Below, piece after piece: positions 8,881-16,546 of a stretch of DNA of 64,000 nt (its first letter is position 1; each line of letters opens with the position of its first letter). Location of the stretch: contig JADJWC010000001.1 in assembly GCA_016716565.1 (NCBI GenBank), forward strand, positions 1,178,001 to 1,242,000, in the 5' to 3' direction. Below the pieces are notes generated by a model. It made no database searches, was not told the DNA's origin, and saw only the letters and a list, made by a program, of their open reading frames with translations. The translations under genes were made by a program, and so were the position numbers. This stretch comes from a bacterium (GTDB lineage Bacteria; Bacteroidota; Ignavibacteria; Ignavibacteriales; Ignavibacteriaceae).

Positions 8881-10050
8881 ATGAATAATAAAAGATATCT
8901 GCTAATAATATACCTTAATGAATTAAACCTTTGGTTAAAGACTGGTATAAAGAAAGTAACAAAAAGTAAGTTGGTTAGTGCAACATTATCGAAGAAAGGA
9001 ATTTATTCATCAATTAATAAAGTAGGCGAAAAGTTAATTAAAAACCTGCCAGATTATGATGATGATTTTGAAATTCTCATTGTAGAAATACCAGTAGAAA
9101 GACTTTCGAAACTGAAAAAAAAGAGCACAGAGTACATGTTGCCTTTTGAATGGATAAGTAAAGTATATCCTATAACCAGTCGTGGGAAAAAATTATTGAA
9201 TGGAAAGCTAGATGATAGAATTATTGTTCAGGAACCAATATTCGAAAATCAATTCTTACCTATAGCTAAGGAAAGAGAAAAAGAGTTGGGTCGAAGAGGA
9301 GCTGAATCGATACTAAAAATATTTGAACTAGATGGATATATAACACAGTTCAATCCAAAATCTGATTTAGTTGACGAAGCACTACGATTAAGAGAAAGTA
9401 ATTCAGAAAAAATTTCCGCTGAAAGACAATTTATGACAAATCTTGTTTTATATGATAGAAACAAACCATTCCCCAACAATGATCTTGGATACTTTTATGA
9501 TATTGGTACCTTACTCAAGGTATATGAAAATAATGATGAATCCAAAAGAAAAAATCTGCGTGAGTTTGCTGATACTTTGGAAAGATTCAAAACTAGCTCA
9601 GAGTACAGAAAACTCGAAAGTATGATTCTGGAGTTGCATAATGCTTCAATGATTGTGAACCTTGAAAAAATAATAAATGAGAATGTACTCGTCTCCTCAC
9701 TTATTTATCTTTATTTAAGAAATAATATCCGCGAAGGTAATGATCTTGAAAAAAGTGGTCTAATTGAAATATATAATAATGAGTTTCTTTCTTTAAATTT
9801 TGAAGAAGAGCTTGCGCTGGCATTTTGGTTAGTTGGATATTTTTTTGGATTTGAAATGGTTGCTGATCTGTATTACAAAAAAATAAAACCTGAAACTCTG
9901 AATTTTCAATCGAGTTTTCCGGAATTGAAAAAGAAAATAATACTTAATGAGGCTAAACCAAGCTCGCAGGAAAATGAAGTTAAGGAACAGACTCAACAAG
10001 CAATAAAGTCTGAATCAAAAGTGAAAAAAACAAGAATAAAAAAAATCTGA
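8881..10050 (+). CDS. unknown protein of the island, probably with a frameshifted acidic tail
   Basis: A 389-residue protein begins 11 bases after the helicase. I do not recognise it. Residues 1-120 look like a small alpha/beta domain (RYLLIIYLNELNLWL, then EILIVEIPVERLSKL), followed by a largely helical region. The frame ends in a basic KVKKTRIKKI. One extra A in the seven-A run at 10024-10030 would instead lead into KKNLNEQADEFDFNNSDNGN and a TAA at 10098-10100, an acidic tail that looks more like a native C-terminus. The gene is co-directional with the helicase and is probably part of the same system. Confidence 0.65.
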   Translation: MNNKRYLLIIYLNELNLWLKTGIKKVTKSKLVSATLSKKGIYSSINKVGEKLIKNLPDYDDDFEILIVEIPVERLSKLKKKSTEYMLPFEWISKVYPITSRGKKLLNGKLDDRIIVQEPIFENQFLPIAKEREKELGRRGAESILKIFELDGYITQFNPKSDLVDEALRLRESNSEKISAERQFMTNLVLYDRNKPFPNNDLGYFYDIGTLLKVYENNDESKRKNLREFADTLERFKTSSEYRKLESMILELHNASMIVNLEKIINENVLVSSLIYLYLRNNIREGNDLEKSGLIEIYNNEFLSLNFEEELALAFWLVGYFFGFEMVADLYYKKIKPETLNFQSSFPELKKKIILNEAKPSSQENEVKEQTQQAIKSESKVKKTRIKKI

Positions 10051-10219
10051 ATGAGCAAGCAGATGAATTTGATTTTAATAATAGTGATAATGGAAATTAA
10101 AGGTCTGATTGACCTATCCATTCGAGTGTAAATTGTCAAACATATAATGAATAATATTTTAAAGTGGTTTATAGATGAATACTAAAAATTATCAACTAAA
10201 CTTGGAGACAAATTTTTAA

Positions 10220-10615
10220 TTGGCAGAAATAGCAAGGAATAGTACCGGACTCTCAGGAGAGTATTTTGTTGCAGGAGAATTATTGCGAAGAGGATTTAAT
10301 GTAGCCATTACTATGGGTAACGCAAAAGCAATTGATCTCATTGCTGAGAAGAATGGCAAGACATTTCCGATACAAGTAAAGTCAATCTATAAAAAGAAAA
10401 ATGTAGGGTGGCCTATTCTGAAATCAAAAATAAAACAGAAACATTTCTATGTATTTGTGAATCTGAATGGAGATAAGTTAACTCATCCCGAATTTTTCAT
10501 TTGTACATCTACCGAAGCCAAGAGAAAAATTAAAGAATATTCAACTCGCGGAATTCTAAATATGTATTTTATTAACAATGATAATTACAAGGGTAGGTGG
10601 GATAAGATAAAGTAA
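10220..10615 (+). CDS. PD-(D/E)XK-like nuclease family protein, copy 1
   Basis: This 131-residue protein starts at a TTG (10220) and has the layout of a small restriction-like nuclease: GEYFVAGELLRRGFNVA, then AIDLIAEKNGKTFPIQVKS, where the Asp and the QxK pair occupy the active-site positions (Gln in place of the second acid). It is about 80 percent identical by hand count to the protein at 31944-32339, which ends the type I restriction locus. The 170 bases before it contain no convincing gene. It may be a helper nuclease exchanged between defence loci; an activity has not been shown. Confidence 0.7.
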   Translation: MAEIARNSTGLSGEYFVAGELLRRGFNVAITMGNAKAIDLIAEKNGKTFPIQVKSIYKKKNVGWPILKSKIKQKHFYVFVNLNGDKLTHPEFFICTSTEAKRKIKEYSTRGILNMYFINNDNYKGRWDKIK

Positions 10616-10702
10616 TTTTAGTAAAAACTTCATTTTTTGAAGAAATTTAAGGTTTTTCTTAATTTAAGCTCATATTTAGATAATATTTTAGTAAAAATTT
10701 AG

Positions 10703-10857
10703 AGTAAATAGTCAATTTCGGAGCAATTCCTTAAGTGAAAGTTAAATTTCGGAGAAAAACTTGAAGTGGAAGATGATTATCGGAAGCAAAGCCGAAATGA
10801 AAATATTTTTTAACCAAGAAAATTGAAGTGAAAGCCCAATTTTGTGAAGATTATATA
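10703..10857. repeat. 31-bp periodic degenerate tandem repeat (five units)
   Basis: Units start at 10703, 10734, 10765, 10796 and 10827, exactly 31 bases apart. The best conserved parts are AGTGAAAG at the start of a unit, TCGGAG or TCGGAA in the middle, and a TTGA or CCGA end. The last two units are weak. The period is not a multiple of three, so this is not a coding repeat, but it is close to three turns of DNA. It lies just upstream of the interrupted gene at 10890 and could be an array of protein-binding sites. Confidence 0.6.
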
Positions 10858-10889
10858 AATAAGATTAATTATAAAAACTCATATAATCA

Positions 10890-11135
10890 ATGATTCTACT
10901 AATTGATATATCAACACTCTTATATGAGACTCTCTCTCTATTGAAGAAGGAAGATGAGTACACGCTCCCAGATAAGTGTGGTAAAATTTTTCAAGCACTT
11001 GACATTATTGATACAGATTTATTAAACCGGATATCGAACATTTTTATTCTTAATCTCGATGGAACACTATTAAGTAATGATGATTTAAACAATTTTAACC
11101 TTAATAATGCGACATTCAACAAAAGAAAAAAATAA
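10890..11135 (+). CDS. unknown protein, N-terminal part of an interrupted gene
   Basis: The 81-residue frame begins MILLIDISTLLYETLSLL and ends at TAA 11133-11135, immediately after seven A residues at 11126-11132. With one more A it continues as KIIKEIKIFNCTIFG and runs into the frame of the next entry, giving a single protein of about 628 residues. The N-terminus has an Asp in a hydrophobic strand (LLIDIS) and later FILNLDGTLLSND, slightly suggestive of a HAD- or Rossmann-like start, but the family is not recognised. There is no clear ribosome binding site before the ATG. Confidence 0.5.
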   Translation: MILLIDISTLLYETLSLLKKEDEYTLPDKCGKIFQALDIIDTDLLNRISNIFILNLDGTLLSNDDLNNFNLNNATFNKRKK

Positions 11136-11221
11136 TTAAAGAAATAAAAATCTTCAATTGCACAATATTTGGATTAACGGCAAATCAAATTGATTTAGAG
11201 AATTTATGGGGTGAAGATTTT

Positions 11222-12775
11222 ATGCAGACGTGGGGAGAGAAGTTTATACAAAGCCTGAATATGAAGGAAGTTGTTGTGTTAAGCGAGTACGTTACGCCAC
11301 TTATAACAAAGTTGCTCCCACATATTAAAAATTTTAGTGTCTACAGGGAACAATTTTTTAACAATAGTGAAAAAAAATATAAGAATGAGATCTTCACAGG
11401 TGATATCAGATACATTAATTTCTTAGAGGATTATTTTTCTAATGATTTTAATGCAAAGCGGAGTTTTTTTCCAGTTTCAGTTGATAGCACATATGTTAGT
11501 TTGTTCCTACATTTAGCAGCTGTCGAATATGATAATGCTTCACATCTAGGATTCTTTAAATCTTTTGAGCAGTGTCTATCCAGACCAATGAAACTTCAAA
11601 TAATCGGAGATGATAAATTTTTAATAGATAAGTTTTTAAAGGCACTCCAAAGCGAATGGGGAAATTTTTATTTATTAGATTGTTCAAACGGTTACATAAA
11701 GCCTGAAGATGGAAAGATCGGCTTGATATTTAAAAATGTGCAACTCTTAAATCATTCTCAACTTTCCCAACTAGTTTCTGATATTCTTACTACTGAGTAT
11801 AATGAAAAGTCTGCTTTTCTGGTTACTCAGACGGATGTTGATGTCCCCGTATTTCATCCTGTTTACGTTCCAAGTTCTAAAGATTTAAAAAAATTATTTC
11901 CGGTCATTTTCTATACTATTATCTTAGAAAAGAATATGGTTTTAGGTATCCAGGTTGAAGAGTTTAAGGAAGTATACTCACGATTGGTTAGTGGGGGGCT
12001 ACTAAAGAATTTTTTCGAGCCCATAAATTCGGTTACCGAGTTAGAAAGTATACTAGTTGGGATTTTAAAGAACAATAAAATTCAAAAGAATCTTGTAGAC
12101 CGAGATTTTTGGTATGATCTAATTACAAGTAGTGATAACTTAAGATGGGCAGAAAACACGAACCAATATGAAAAGCAGCAAAAAGGTCTATATATTTTAA
12201 GACGAGAGAAAAATGGTAAGTACCAAGTTATTTTTAATGGGAAGGAATTACATTTTGAAAAGAAGAATCTAGATGGTTTTTTGTATTTAGGTGATCTCTA
12301 CGAGCATCCAAATCAAGTAAGAACTGGTACAGAACTCTTTCAACTTAAGATTGGTGTAAATCATAGTGACCGGAAGGACCGTGTTAATCTGACAGATAAA
12401 CAAACTATAGTTCAAACGTTAATAGAAATTGAGGCGTTGAAAAAAAACAAGCAAGAACAGATTGATTCTGGTAATGGATTTGAGGCAACAGTGATTCAAG
12501 ATGAAATTAATAAAAGGTACAAGTACATAAATAATTCTACTAAATTTGATAAGAACAACCCTCAGAAGATTGGGGAACCAAAGACAACTGCATCTCGATC
12601 AGATAATGAATGGCGTAACGTGAAAGGGGCTATAGATAGATTGAAATCTGAAATATCTGGAATTGATGCTGAATTCCTTAGACATTTTAACAGAACAATC
12701 ATTGAAGATTCTCAAACTAAAAGTTATAGATATGTGCCTGAACCAAAAATAGTCTGGAAAATATCCTCTCAATAA
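11222..12775 (+). CDS. unknown large protein, main part of an interrupted gene
   Basis: The 517-residue frame is open back to about 11108, so the ATG at 11222 is likely internal to a longer original gene starting at 10890. I do not recognise the family. Residues about 100-250 look like an alpha/beta domain that includes FYLLDCSNGY and IGLIFKNVQLLNHSQL, somewhat like the core of a degraded AAA+ domain but without a visible Walker A. The C-terminal 100 residues are helical and end in KSYRYVPEPKIVWKI, a pattern that recalls a winged-helix end. It stands alone between the 31-bp repeat block and the operator-like site at 12843. Confidence 0.6.
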   Translation: MQTWGEKFIQSLNMKEVVVLSEYVTPLITKLLPHIKNFSVYREQFFNNSEKKYKNEIFTGDIRYINFLEDYFSNDFNAKRSFFPVSVDSTYVSLFLHLAAVEYDNASHLGFFKSFEQCLSRPMKLQIIGDDKFLIDKFLKALQSEWGNFYLLDCSNGYIKPEDGKIGLIFKNVQLLNHSQLSQLVSDILTTEYNEKSAFLVTQTDVDVPVFHPVYVPSSKDLKKLFPVIFYTIILEKNMVLGIQVEEFKEVYSRLVSGGLLKNFFEPINSVTELESILVGILKNNKIQKNLVDRDFWYDLITSSDNLRWAENTNQYEKQQKGLYILRREKNGKYQVIFNGKELHFEKKNLDGFLYLGDLYEHPNQVRTGTELFQLKIGVNHSDRKDRVNLTDKQTIVQTLIEIEALKKNKQEQIDSGNGFEATVIQDEINKRYKYINNSTKFDKNNPQKIGEPKTTASRSDNEWRNVKGAIDRLKSEISGIDAEFLRHFNRTIIEDSQTKSYRYVPEPKIVWKISSQ

Positions 12776-12837
12776 GATTTAAATAATTACTCCCCCCCCC
12801 TTAAAGATCTAAAATTTTCTCTAAATCGACCTTTTGT

Positions 12838-12867
12838 TTGACATGTCAGGCTGACATATCATATATG
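12838..12867 (+). promoter_or_regulatory. promoter with an embedded palindromic operator
   Basis: TTGACA at 12838-12843 and TATATG at 12862-12867 are 18 bases apart, a sigma70-like arrangement. Between them lies the 15-bp palindrome ATGTCAG-G-CTGACAT at 12843-12857. A repressor bound there would block the promoter of the gene at 12910. Just upstream, at 12792-12800, are nine consecutive C residues, which is striking in such AT-rich DNA. Confidence 0.5.
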
Positions 12868-12909
12868 TAGCTATTTCTTGCATAAGCAATATATAAAGGA
12901 GAAAAGCTT

Positions 12910-13728
12910 ATGCAAAATGTAAGAAAGGATGCTCCATCCTTAAAGGAGAAATCGGCTTTGGAAAAAGCCACGGGACAAAGTCCCCAGCCGGAATCTAAAA
13001 AGGATTCTGAACCCCATATCCAGCCTCTAGATAATGATACTACTGTTGCTGCACTATTTCAAGCAGGACAAGCAATATCATCGGAGATAGATATCCCGTC
13101 TGCAATCAAGAGTGTTAATAAGGACCTACGGGAACTTAATATGAAAGAAAAACCTCTTGCAGGAAGATTGGATGAAATTAATTCACTGCTTAAACCAGAA
13201 TCTAGAGAGCTTAAAAAAATTCAGGGATTAGGTAAACAAAATTCTCCTACCGTAACCGAAAGAAAAAACTTACGAGTAGAGAGAAAGAAGATAGAAAGAC
13301 AACTATTCTTGATTCGTGAAGAAAAAGCCAAGCAAGGGAAACGGTTGTCTGACCTTACAGGATCCGCGATAAGAAAAGAGAGTAAAGGTCTCCTTTATGA
13401 TAAAGCAAACGCGGACAACTACCTCAAACGCAATAAGCATTTAATCAAGGCAAAAATGCTTAAAGCTATAAATACCTTCCGACAAACTTCAGGCGCAGAA
13501 GAGATTTCATACATACGGAGATTAGCGAGAGCTACTGATCCTGACGGTTTAAAATTATTCAAGCAGGAGTTTGGTGCTATACTAGAAGCTATAGATGTCG
13601 AAACATACATACTCTGTAGCGGTCTTTTGAGCGACGTTCTTTATTCAGCTTCAAGGTTAACTTTTCTATCAAAAAGTGCCTCATTTAAAGGTGTTTTTGA
13701 GGAATTGGTAATGCCCGAGGAGGAATAA
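12910..13728 (+). CDS. unknown coiled-coil-rich protein
   Basis: The 272-residue protein starts after AAAGGAG at 12895-12901. Its first 45 residues are polar and probably disordered. Residues about 75-165 are highly charged heptad-like helices (for example RKNLRVERKKIERQLFLIREEK), suggesting a coiled coil, and the C-terminal 90 residues are a more ordinary helical domain. No catalytic motif is seen. It has its own promoter-operator upstream and a strong terminator downstream, so it is a single-gene unit. A regulatory or structural role in the mobile element is possible but not shown. Confidence 0.7.
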   Translation: MQNVRKDAPSLKEKSALEKATGQSPQPESKKDSEPHIQPLDNDTTVAALFQAGQAISSEIDIPSAIKSVNKDLRELNMKEKPLAGRLDEINSLLKPESRELKKIQGLGKQNSPTVTERKNLRVERKKIERQLFLIREEKAKQGKRLSDLTGSAIRKESKGLLYDKANADNYLKRNKHLIKAKMLKAINTFRQTSGAEEISYIRRLARATDPDGLKLFKQEFGAILEAIDVETYILCSGLLSDVLYSASRLTFLSKSASFKGVFEELVMPEEE

Positions 13729-13742
13729 AGTTCAAGTTAACG

Positions 13743-13767
13743 CCGCCGCAGTTGCGGCGGTTATTTT
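13743..13767 (+). terminator. rho-independent terminator after the 12910-13728 gene
   Basis: CCGCCGCA (13743-13750) pairs with TGCGGCGG (13753-13760) around a 2-base gap, so the effective loop is 4 bases. It is followed by TTATTTTT. The GC-rich stem stands out in AT-rich DNA and begins 14 bases after the stop codon. Confidence 0.9.
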
Positions 13768-13791
13768 TCAATTAAATTAAAGGTTAATTAA

Positions 13792-14085
13792 ATGTCAAAC
13801 AAAAAATTAAATATGAAAACTTTAGATATAAATTATTTTACATATTCAATACAGGACGCTGAGTACTTCCTTTATTTTCTTGCTCAATCACACTCACAAA
13901 ATCATCTATACATAACCAAAGAAAATATGCGTTTTTATATTCGTGGATACGTGGTGTATGAGGGTAATGATTTGAAGTTTGAACGTTATCAAATTTCTTA
14001 CCTTGCTGATTATTGTAGCTGTAATAAATATTACCCTGGGGATAATTCAGATAGCATTGAAACTAATTACAGGATGGCTGGTTAA
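13792..14085 (+). CDS. unknown small protein
   Basis: A 97-residue protein rich in aromatic residues (YFTYSIQDAEYFLYFLAQS at about 15-33) with a short CSCNKYY motif near the end. I recognise no family. The ATG at 13792 follows AAAGG with suitable spacing, and MKTL at residue 8 is another possible start. It opens a run of small plus-strand genes that ends with the integrase at 15088, as is common at the edge of integrative elements. Confidence 0.55.
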   Translation: MSNKKLNMKTLDINYFTYSIQDAEYFLYFLAQSHSQNHLYITKENMRFYIRGYVVYEGNDLKFERYQISYLADYCSCNKYYPGDNSDSIETNYRMAG

Positions 14086-14125
14086 CTCCAGCCTTCTTAA
14101 TAATATTGAAAGAAAGGAAAATTAA

Positions 14126-14350
14126 ATGAGTGAAATAAAAATAAATAAAAAAACAGGTTCGGAATATTTATTAATTGGGAAGCAAAAGTTAAATGCTGAT
14201 AAAGATGGCGTGTTTGAAATGGATTTAGAAGACATCCAGAATTTTTCAGTTCAAGAGCTTCCGCTTAATCGTAGATGTCGTGTATATAAAAACAGATTTG
14301 ATACAATAATTCCAAGTTCCCCAACATTGAAGATTGGCCAGACGAAATAA
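14126..14350 (+). CDS. unknown small protein, first part of a probably interrupted gene
   Basis: The 74-residue frame begins after GAAAGGAAAA with MSEIKINKKTGSEYLLIGKQ and ends at 14350. The frame one step over is open from 14302 and gives PNIEDWPDEIILILERKDTS, which reads like native protein and leads into the next entry. Adding one C to the four C residues at 14318-14321 joins the two. The joined gene would span 14126-14751, about 208 residues. True overlapping genes remain possible. Confidence 0.5.
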   Translation: MSEIKINKKTGSEYLLIGKQKLNADKDGVFEMDLEDIQNFSVQELPLNRRCRVYKNRFDTIIPSSPTLKIGQTK

Positions 14351-14475
14351 TTTTAATACTGGAACGAAAAGACACGAGTTCAATCGAGATATTCTTTAAT
14401 CAAGAGGGATACAATGACTTATGGAATATTGAATTTACGCCCGCTTACTTTTTTGAATTAAAACATCAGGTTTTG

Positions 14476-14751
14476 ATGTCAGATAGTTCATTAAAGCCTA
14501 AAATAATTAGTCATATTATAAACTCAAGTGGTGAAGTTATATTCGATTTTTCAATATCGTTGACTGCCAAAACTATAGGGGAACTATTTGAGCACGCTGA
14601 GGAAATCGACTACTCTATAGAGTATCGAATCGCTGAAGTGATTGAAAAAGCAAAGAGCTTTGCACAGATAATATTAGGTGGTGGTCTTCAAATAAAACTG
14701 CCTCCAAATGTTTATCCCGGTGTAAAAAAGGATGATAATTCTAAGGTATAA
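14476..14751 (+). CDS. unknown small protein, second part of a probably interrupted gene
   Basis: From the ATG at 14476 the frame gives 91 residues (MSDSSLKPKIISHIINSSGE onward), ending in a helix-rich segment and NVYPGVKKDDNSKV. No good ribosome binding site precedes it, and the frame is open upstream to 14302 with protein-like composition, so it is probably the C-terminal part of the gene starting at 14126. The family is not recognised. It ends 11 bases before the excisionase-like gene. Confidence 0.45.
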   Translation: MSDSSLKPKIISHIINSSGEVIFDFSISLTAKTIGELFEHAEEIDYSIEYRIAEVIEKAKSFAQIILGGGLQIKLPPNVYPGVKKDDNSKV

Positions 14752-14762
14752 GAATAAAGTAG

Positions 14763-15086
14763 ATGGCAAGATTAATCAACTTCGATAATTACAAACCTAC
14801 AAATTCAAACTTGAAGGGGATGGTCATATCTCCTTCCACCTCTCATTTAGTCCAAAATGTAAAATCTGAAGTTGATAATCCATACCAATTAACACTCGAT
14901 GTATTAATCCAAAATCATCCTCAAAAAGTAGTTTTTTCAATTAGTGAAGCAGCGAAGTTATTAGGTGTAGGTAGTGAATTCATTAGACGCAGAGTAAAGA
15001 GTGGGAAAATAAATGCTATTTATTTGGGAGATAAACCATTTATAAACATTGTGGAACTTGCACGTATATCAATCGAAGGAGTTTAA
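14763..15086 (+). CDS. excisionase-like helix-turn-helix protein
   Basis: This 107-residue protein has a C-terminal helix-turn-helix of the excisionase/MerR-like type: FSISEAAKLLGVGSEFIRRR followed by a wing, VKSGKINAIYLGDKPFINI. It ends 1 base before the integrase start, so the two are co-transcribed. Proteins of this kind bend DNA at attachment sites or control direction of recombination. The first 50 residues are polar and unassigned. Excisionase function is inferred from the fold and position. Confidence 0.75.
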   Translation: MARLINFDNYKPTNSNLKGMVISPSTSHLVQNVKSEVDNPYQLTLDVLIQNHPQKVVFSISEAAKLLGVGSEFIRRRVKSGKINAIYLGDKPFINIVELARISIEGV

Positions 15087-15087
15087 T

Positions 15088-16173
15088 ATGGCAATTAAGC
15101 AAAAACCTAACGGTAATTATCTGGTCAATATTAGAGACCAAACCGGAATACGAATTAAAAGAACTTTCAGAACTAAAAGAGAAGCAGAATTATTTGAAAC
15201 CTCGATCAAACTTCAGAAATATGAAAATCGCCTGGTAAATAATGGAGTAAAACCAACTAGATATCTTTTTGAACAGGCAGCAGATGACTTTCTTATGACT
15301 AAAAGTGATTTGAGAGAAACGAGTATAAAGAAATATTCATTCGTTATTGAGGAAATAAAAAAATTTGCGAAAGCTATAAACATAAATTATATAGATGAAT
15401 TTCTACCAGATCACGCTACTCTCCTTTATAATGAACTAATAAGAGAGAAAGAAACTATTCGAGGAAAGAAAAAAGTGATGGCAAAGGCTAAGCCTAAAAC
15501 AGTAAATTTTTTCCTGGCAACTGTTAAGGCACTCTTTCAACAAGAATATATTAAGGGACACATAAAACGTAATCCTTTGCTTCATATTAAAAACTTAAAA
15601 GTTGAAAGAAGAAAACCCGAGTTTTATACTCGAGAAGAACTGAGTGCATTTTTCGCACAACCGATGGATGATACTTACCGACTCGCATTTATGGGACTAC
15701 TTTTTACAGGGATGCGTTTTGGTGAACTTGCAAATATCACCTGGCAGGATGTGGACTTCGAAAGAAAATTAATCTATGTCAGATCCTCCGAAAATTTTAG
15801 GACCAAAACCTTCAACTCTGAACGAGCAATACCTATGAATAATATGATGTTTGAGTTATTAAAAAAATATTATCCTCATAGATTATCAGACAATCTTGTT
15901 TTTACATCTCCTAAAGGATTTCAACTTCGTGAACGCAGGTTACTTGAGACTTGCAAATCAATCGCAAAGGAAGCTGGTATTACTTCAAATGCTTATCTGC
16001 ATAAGTTCAGACATACTTATGCAACAATGCTTATCCATAATGGTGTAAAAATCCAGAATATAAAAGAACTACTAGGCCATTGGTCTGTGTCAGAAACTGA
16101 ACGCTATGCTCATAATAAATCGGATCATTTGCATCAAGATGTATCTCACTTAGATCGGCTATTGCCTCAATAA
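15088..16173 (+). CDS. tyrosine recombinase/integrase of the left element
   Basis: I chose the ATG at 15088, with GGAG upstream, over an alternative start inside the previous gene. This gives 361 residues. An N-terminal arm-binding segment (KQKPNGNYLVNIRDQTG) is followed by a core-binding domain and the catalytic domain. The catalytic residues are Arg in TGMRFGEL near residue 208, HKFRHTYA near 305, LGHWSVSETERYAH near 330, and the Tyr inside ERYAH. The gene points at an attachment-site sequence about 190 bases downstream (16367), so it is likely the integrase for the element to its left. It is different in sequence from the integrase at 16841. Confidence 0.93.
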   Translation: MAIKQKPNGNYLVNIRDQTGIRIKRTFRTKREAELFETSIKLQKYENRLVNNGVKPTRYLFEQAADDFLMTKSDLRETSIKKYSFVIEEIKKFAKAININYIDEFLPDHATLLYNELIREKETIRGKKKVMAKAKPKTVNFFLATVKALFQQEYIKGHIKRNPLLHIKNLKVERRKPEFYTREELSAFFAQPMDDTYRLAFMGLLFTGMRFGELANITWQDVDFERKLIYVRSSENFRTKTFNSERAIPMNNMMFELLKKYYPHRLSDNLVFTSPKGFQLRERRLLETCKSIAKEAGITSNAYLHKFRHTYATMLIHNGVKIQNIKELLGHWSVSETERYAHNKSDHLHQDVSHLDRLLPQ

Positions 16174-16197
16174 TACACCTCGAAATAATTCTAACTA

Positions 16198-16223
16198 ATG
16201 CCATCAAGTTGATGGCATTTTTT
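16198..16223 (+). terminator. terminator after the left integrase
   Basis: ATGCCATCA (16198-16206) and TGATGGCAT (16210-16218) form a 9-bp stem with a 3-base loop, followed by five Ts. It sits 24 bases beyond the integrase stop codon. Confidence 0.85.
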
Positions 16224-16366
16224 ATATTTAAAATTAGTTGATACTAGCAAAAGGGCTCCAAAAAGGCTCCACTATAGGGTCTGGGAAGGGGTATTTGAGT
16301 GTATCAGGGAGAATAAAAAATGCGAAAACTGCTTAAAATCGCAATTCTCGCATTTGAAAAAAGGGC

Positions 16367-16390
16367 TGCGGAGAGTCAGGGAACCGAACC
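16367..16390. other. attachment-site repeat (tRNA-Ser 3' end copy)
   Basis: TGCGGAGAGTCAGGGA followed by two mismatches and CGAACC matches 22 of 24 bases of the 3' end of the tRNA-Ser gene at 34087-34110, in the same orientation. No tRNA continues here: the sequence runs into an AT-rich stretch. This is the expected signature of an att site left by an element that integrates at the 3' end of tRNA-Ser. It separates the left integrase from the element at 16391-34086. Confidence 0.8.
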
Positions 16391-16523
16391 TTGTATTTTT
16401 TATTCATTTTCGCATTTTTTAATTTTCCGCTAAATTATTCAATTTTAACACTTTTTTCATATCTATTCCTCATTTTTAGTGCATAATAAAACATATTGTT
16501 TGTCCACTGTCATTTACATTTGG

Positions 16524-16541
16524 TGTGAGAATATTGTGAGA
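16524..16541. repeat. 18-bp subterminal repeat, left copy (possible integrase arm site)
   Basis: TGTGAGAATATTGTGAGA is found here and again, perfectly, at 34036-34053 near the other end of the element and in the same direction. Each copy contains TGTGAGA twice, 11 bases apart. The position next to the promoter of the excisionase-integrase operon fits arm-type binding sites that also allow autoregulation. Confidence 0.65.
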
Positions 16542-16546
16542 AAATC

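Noticed and set aside
10703..10857. CRISPR array
   Set aside because: The 31-bp units touch each other and there are no unique spacers between exact repeats; no cas genes are near.
16321..16460. Possible second tRNA gene at the att sequence near 16370
   Set aside because: Only the 3' end of a tRNA-Ser is present; the sequence upstream and downstream does not pair as acceptor, D or anticodon arms.
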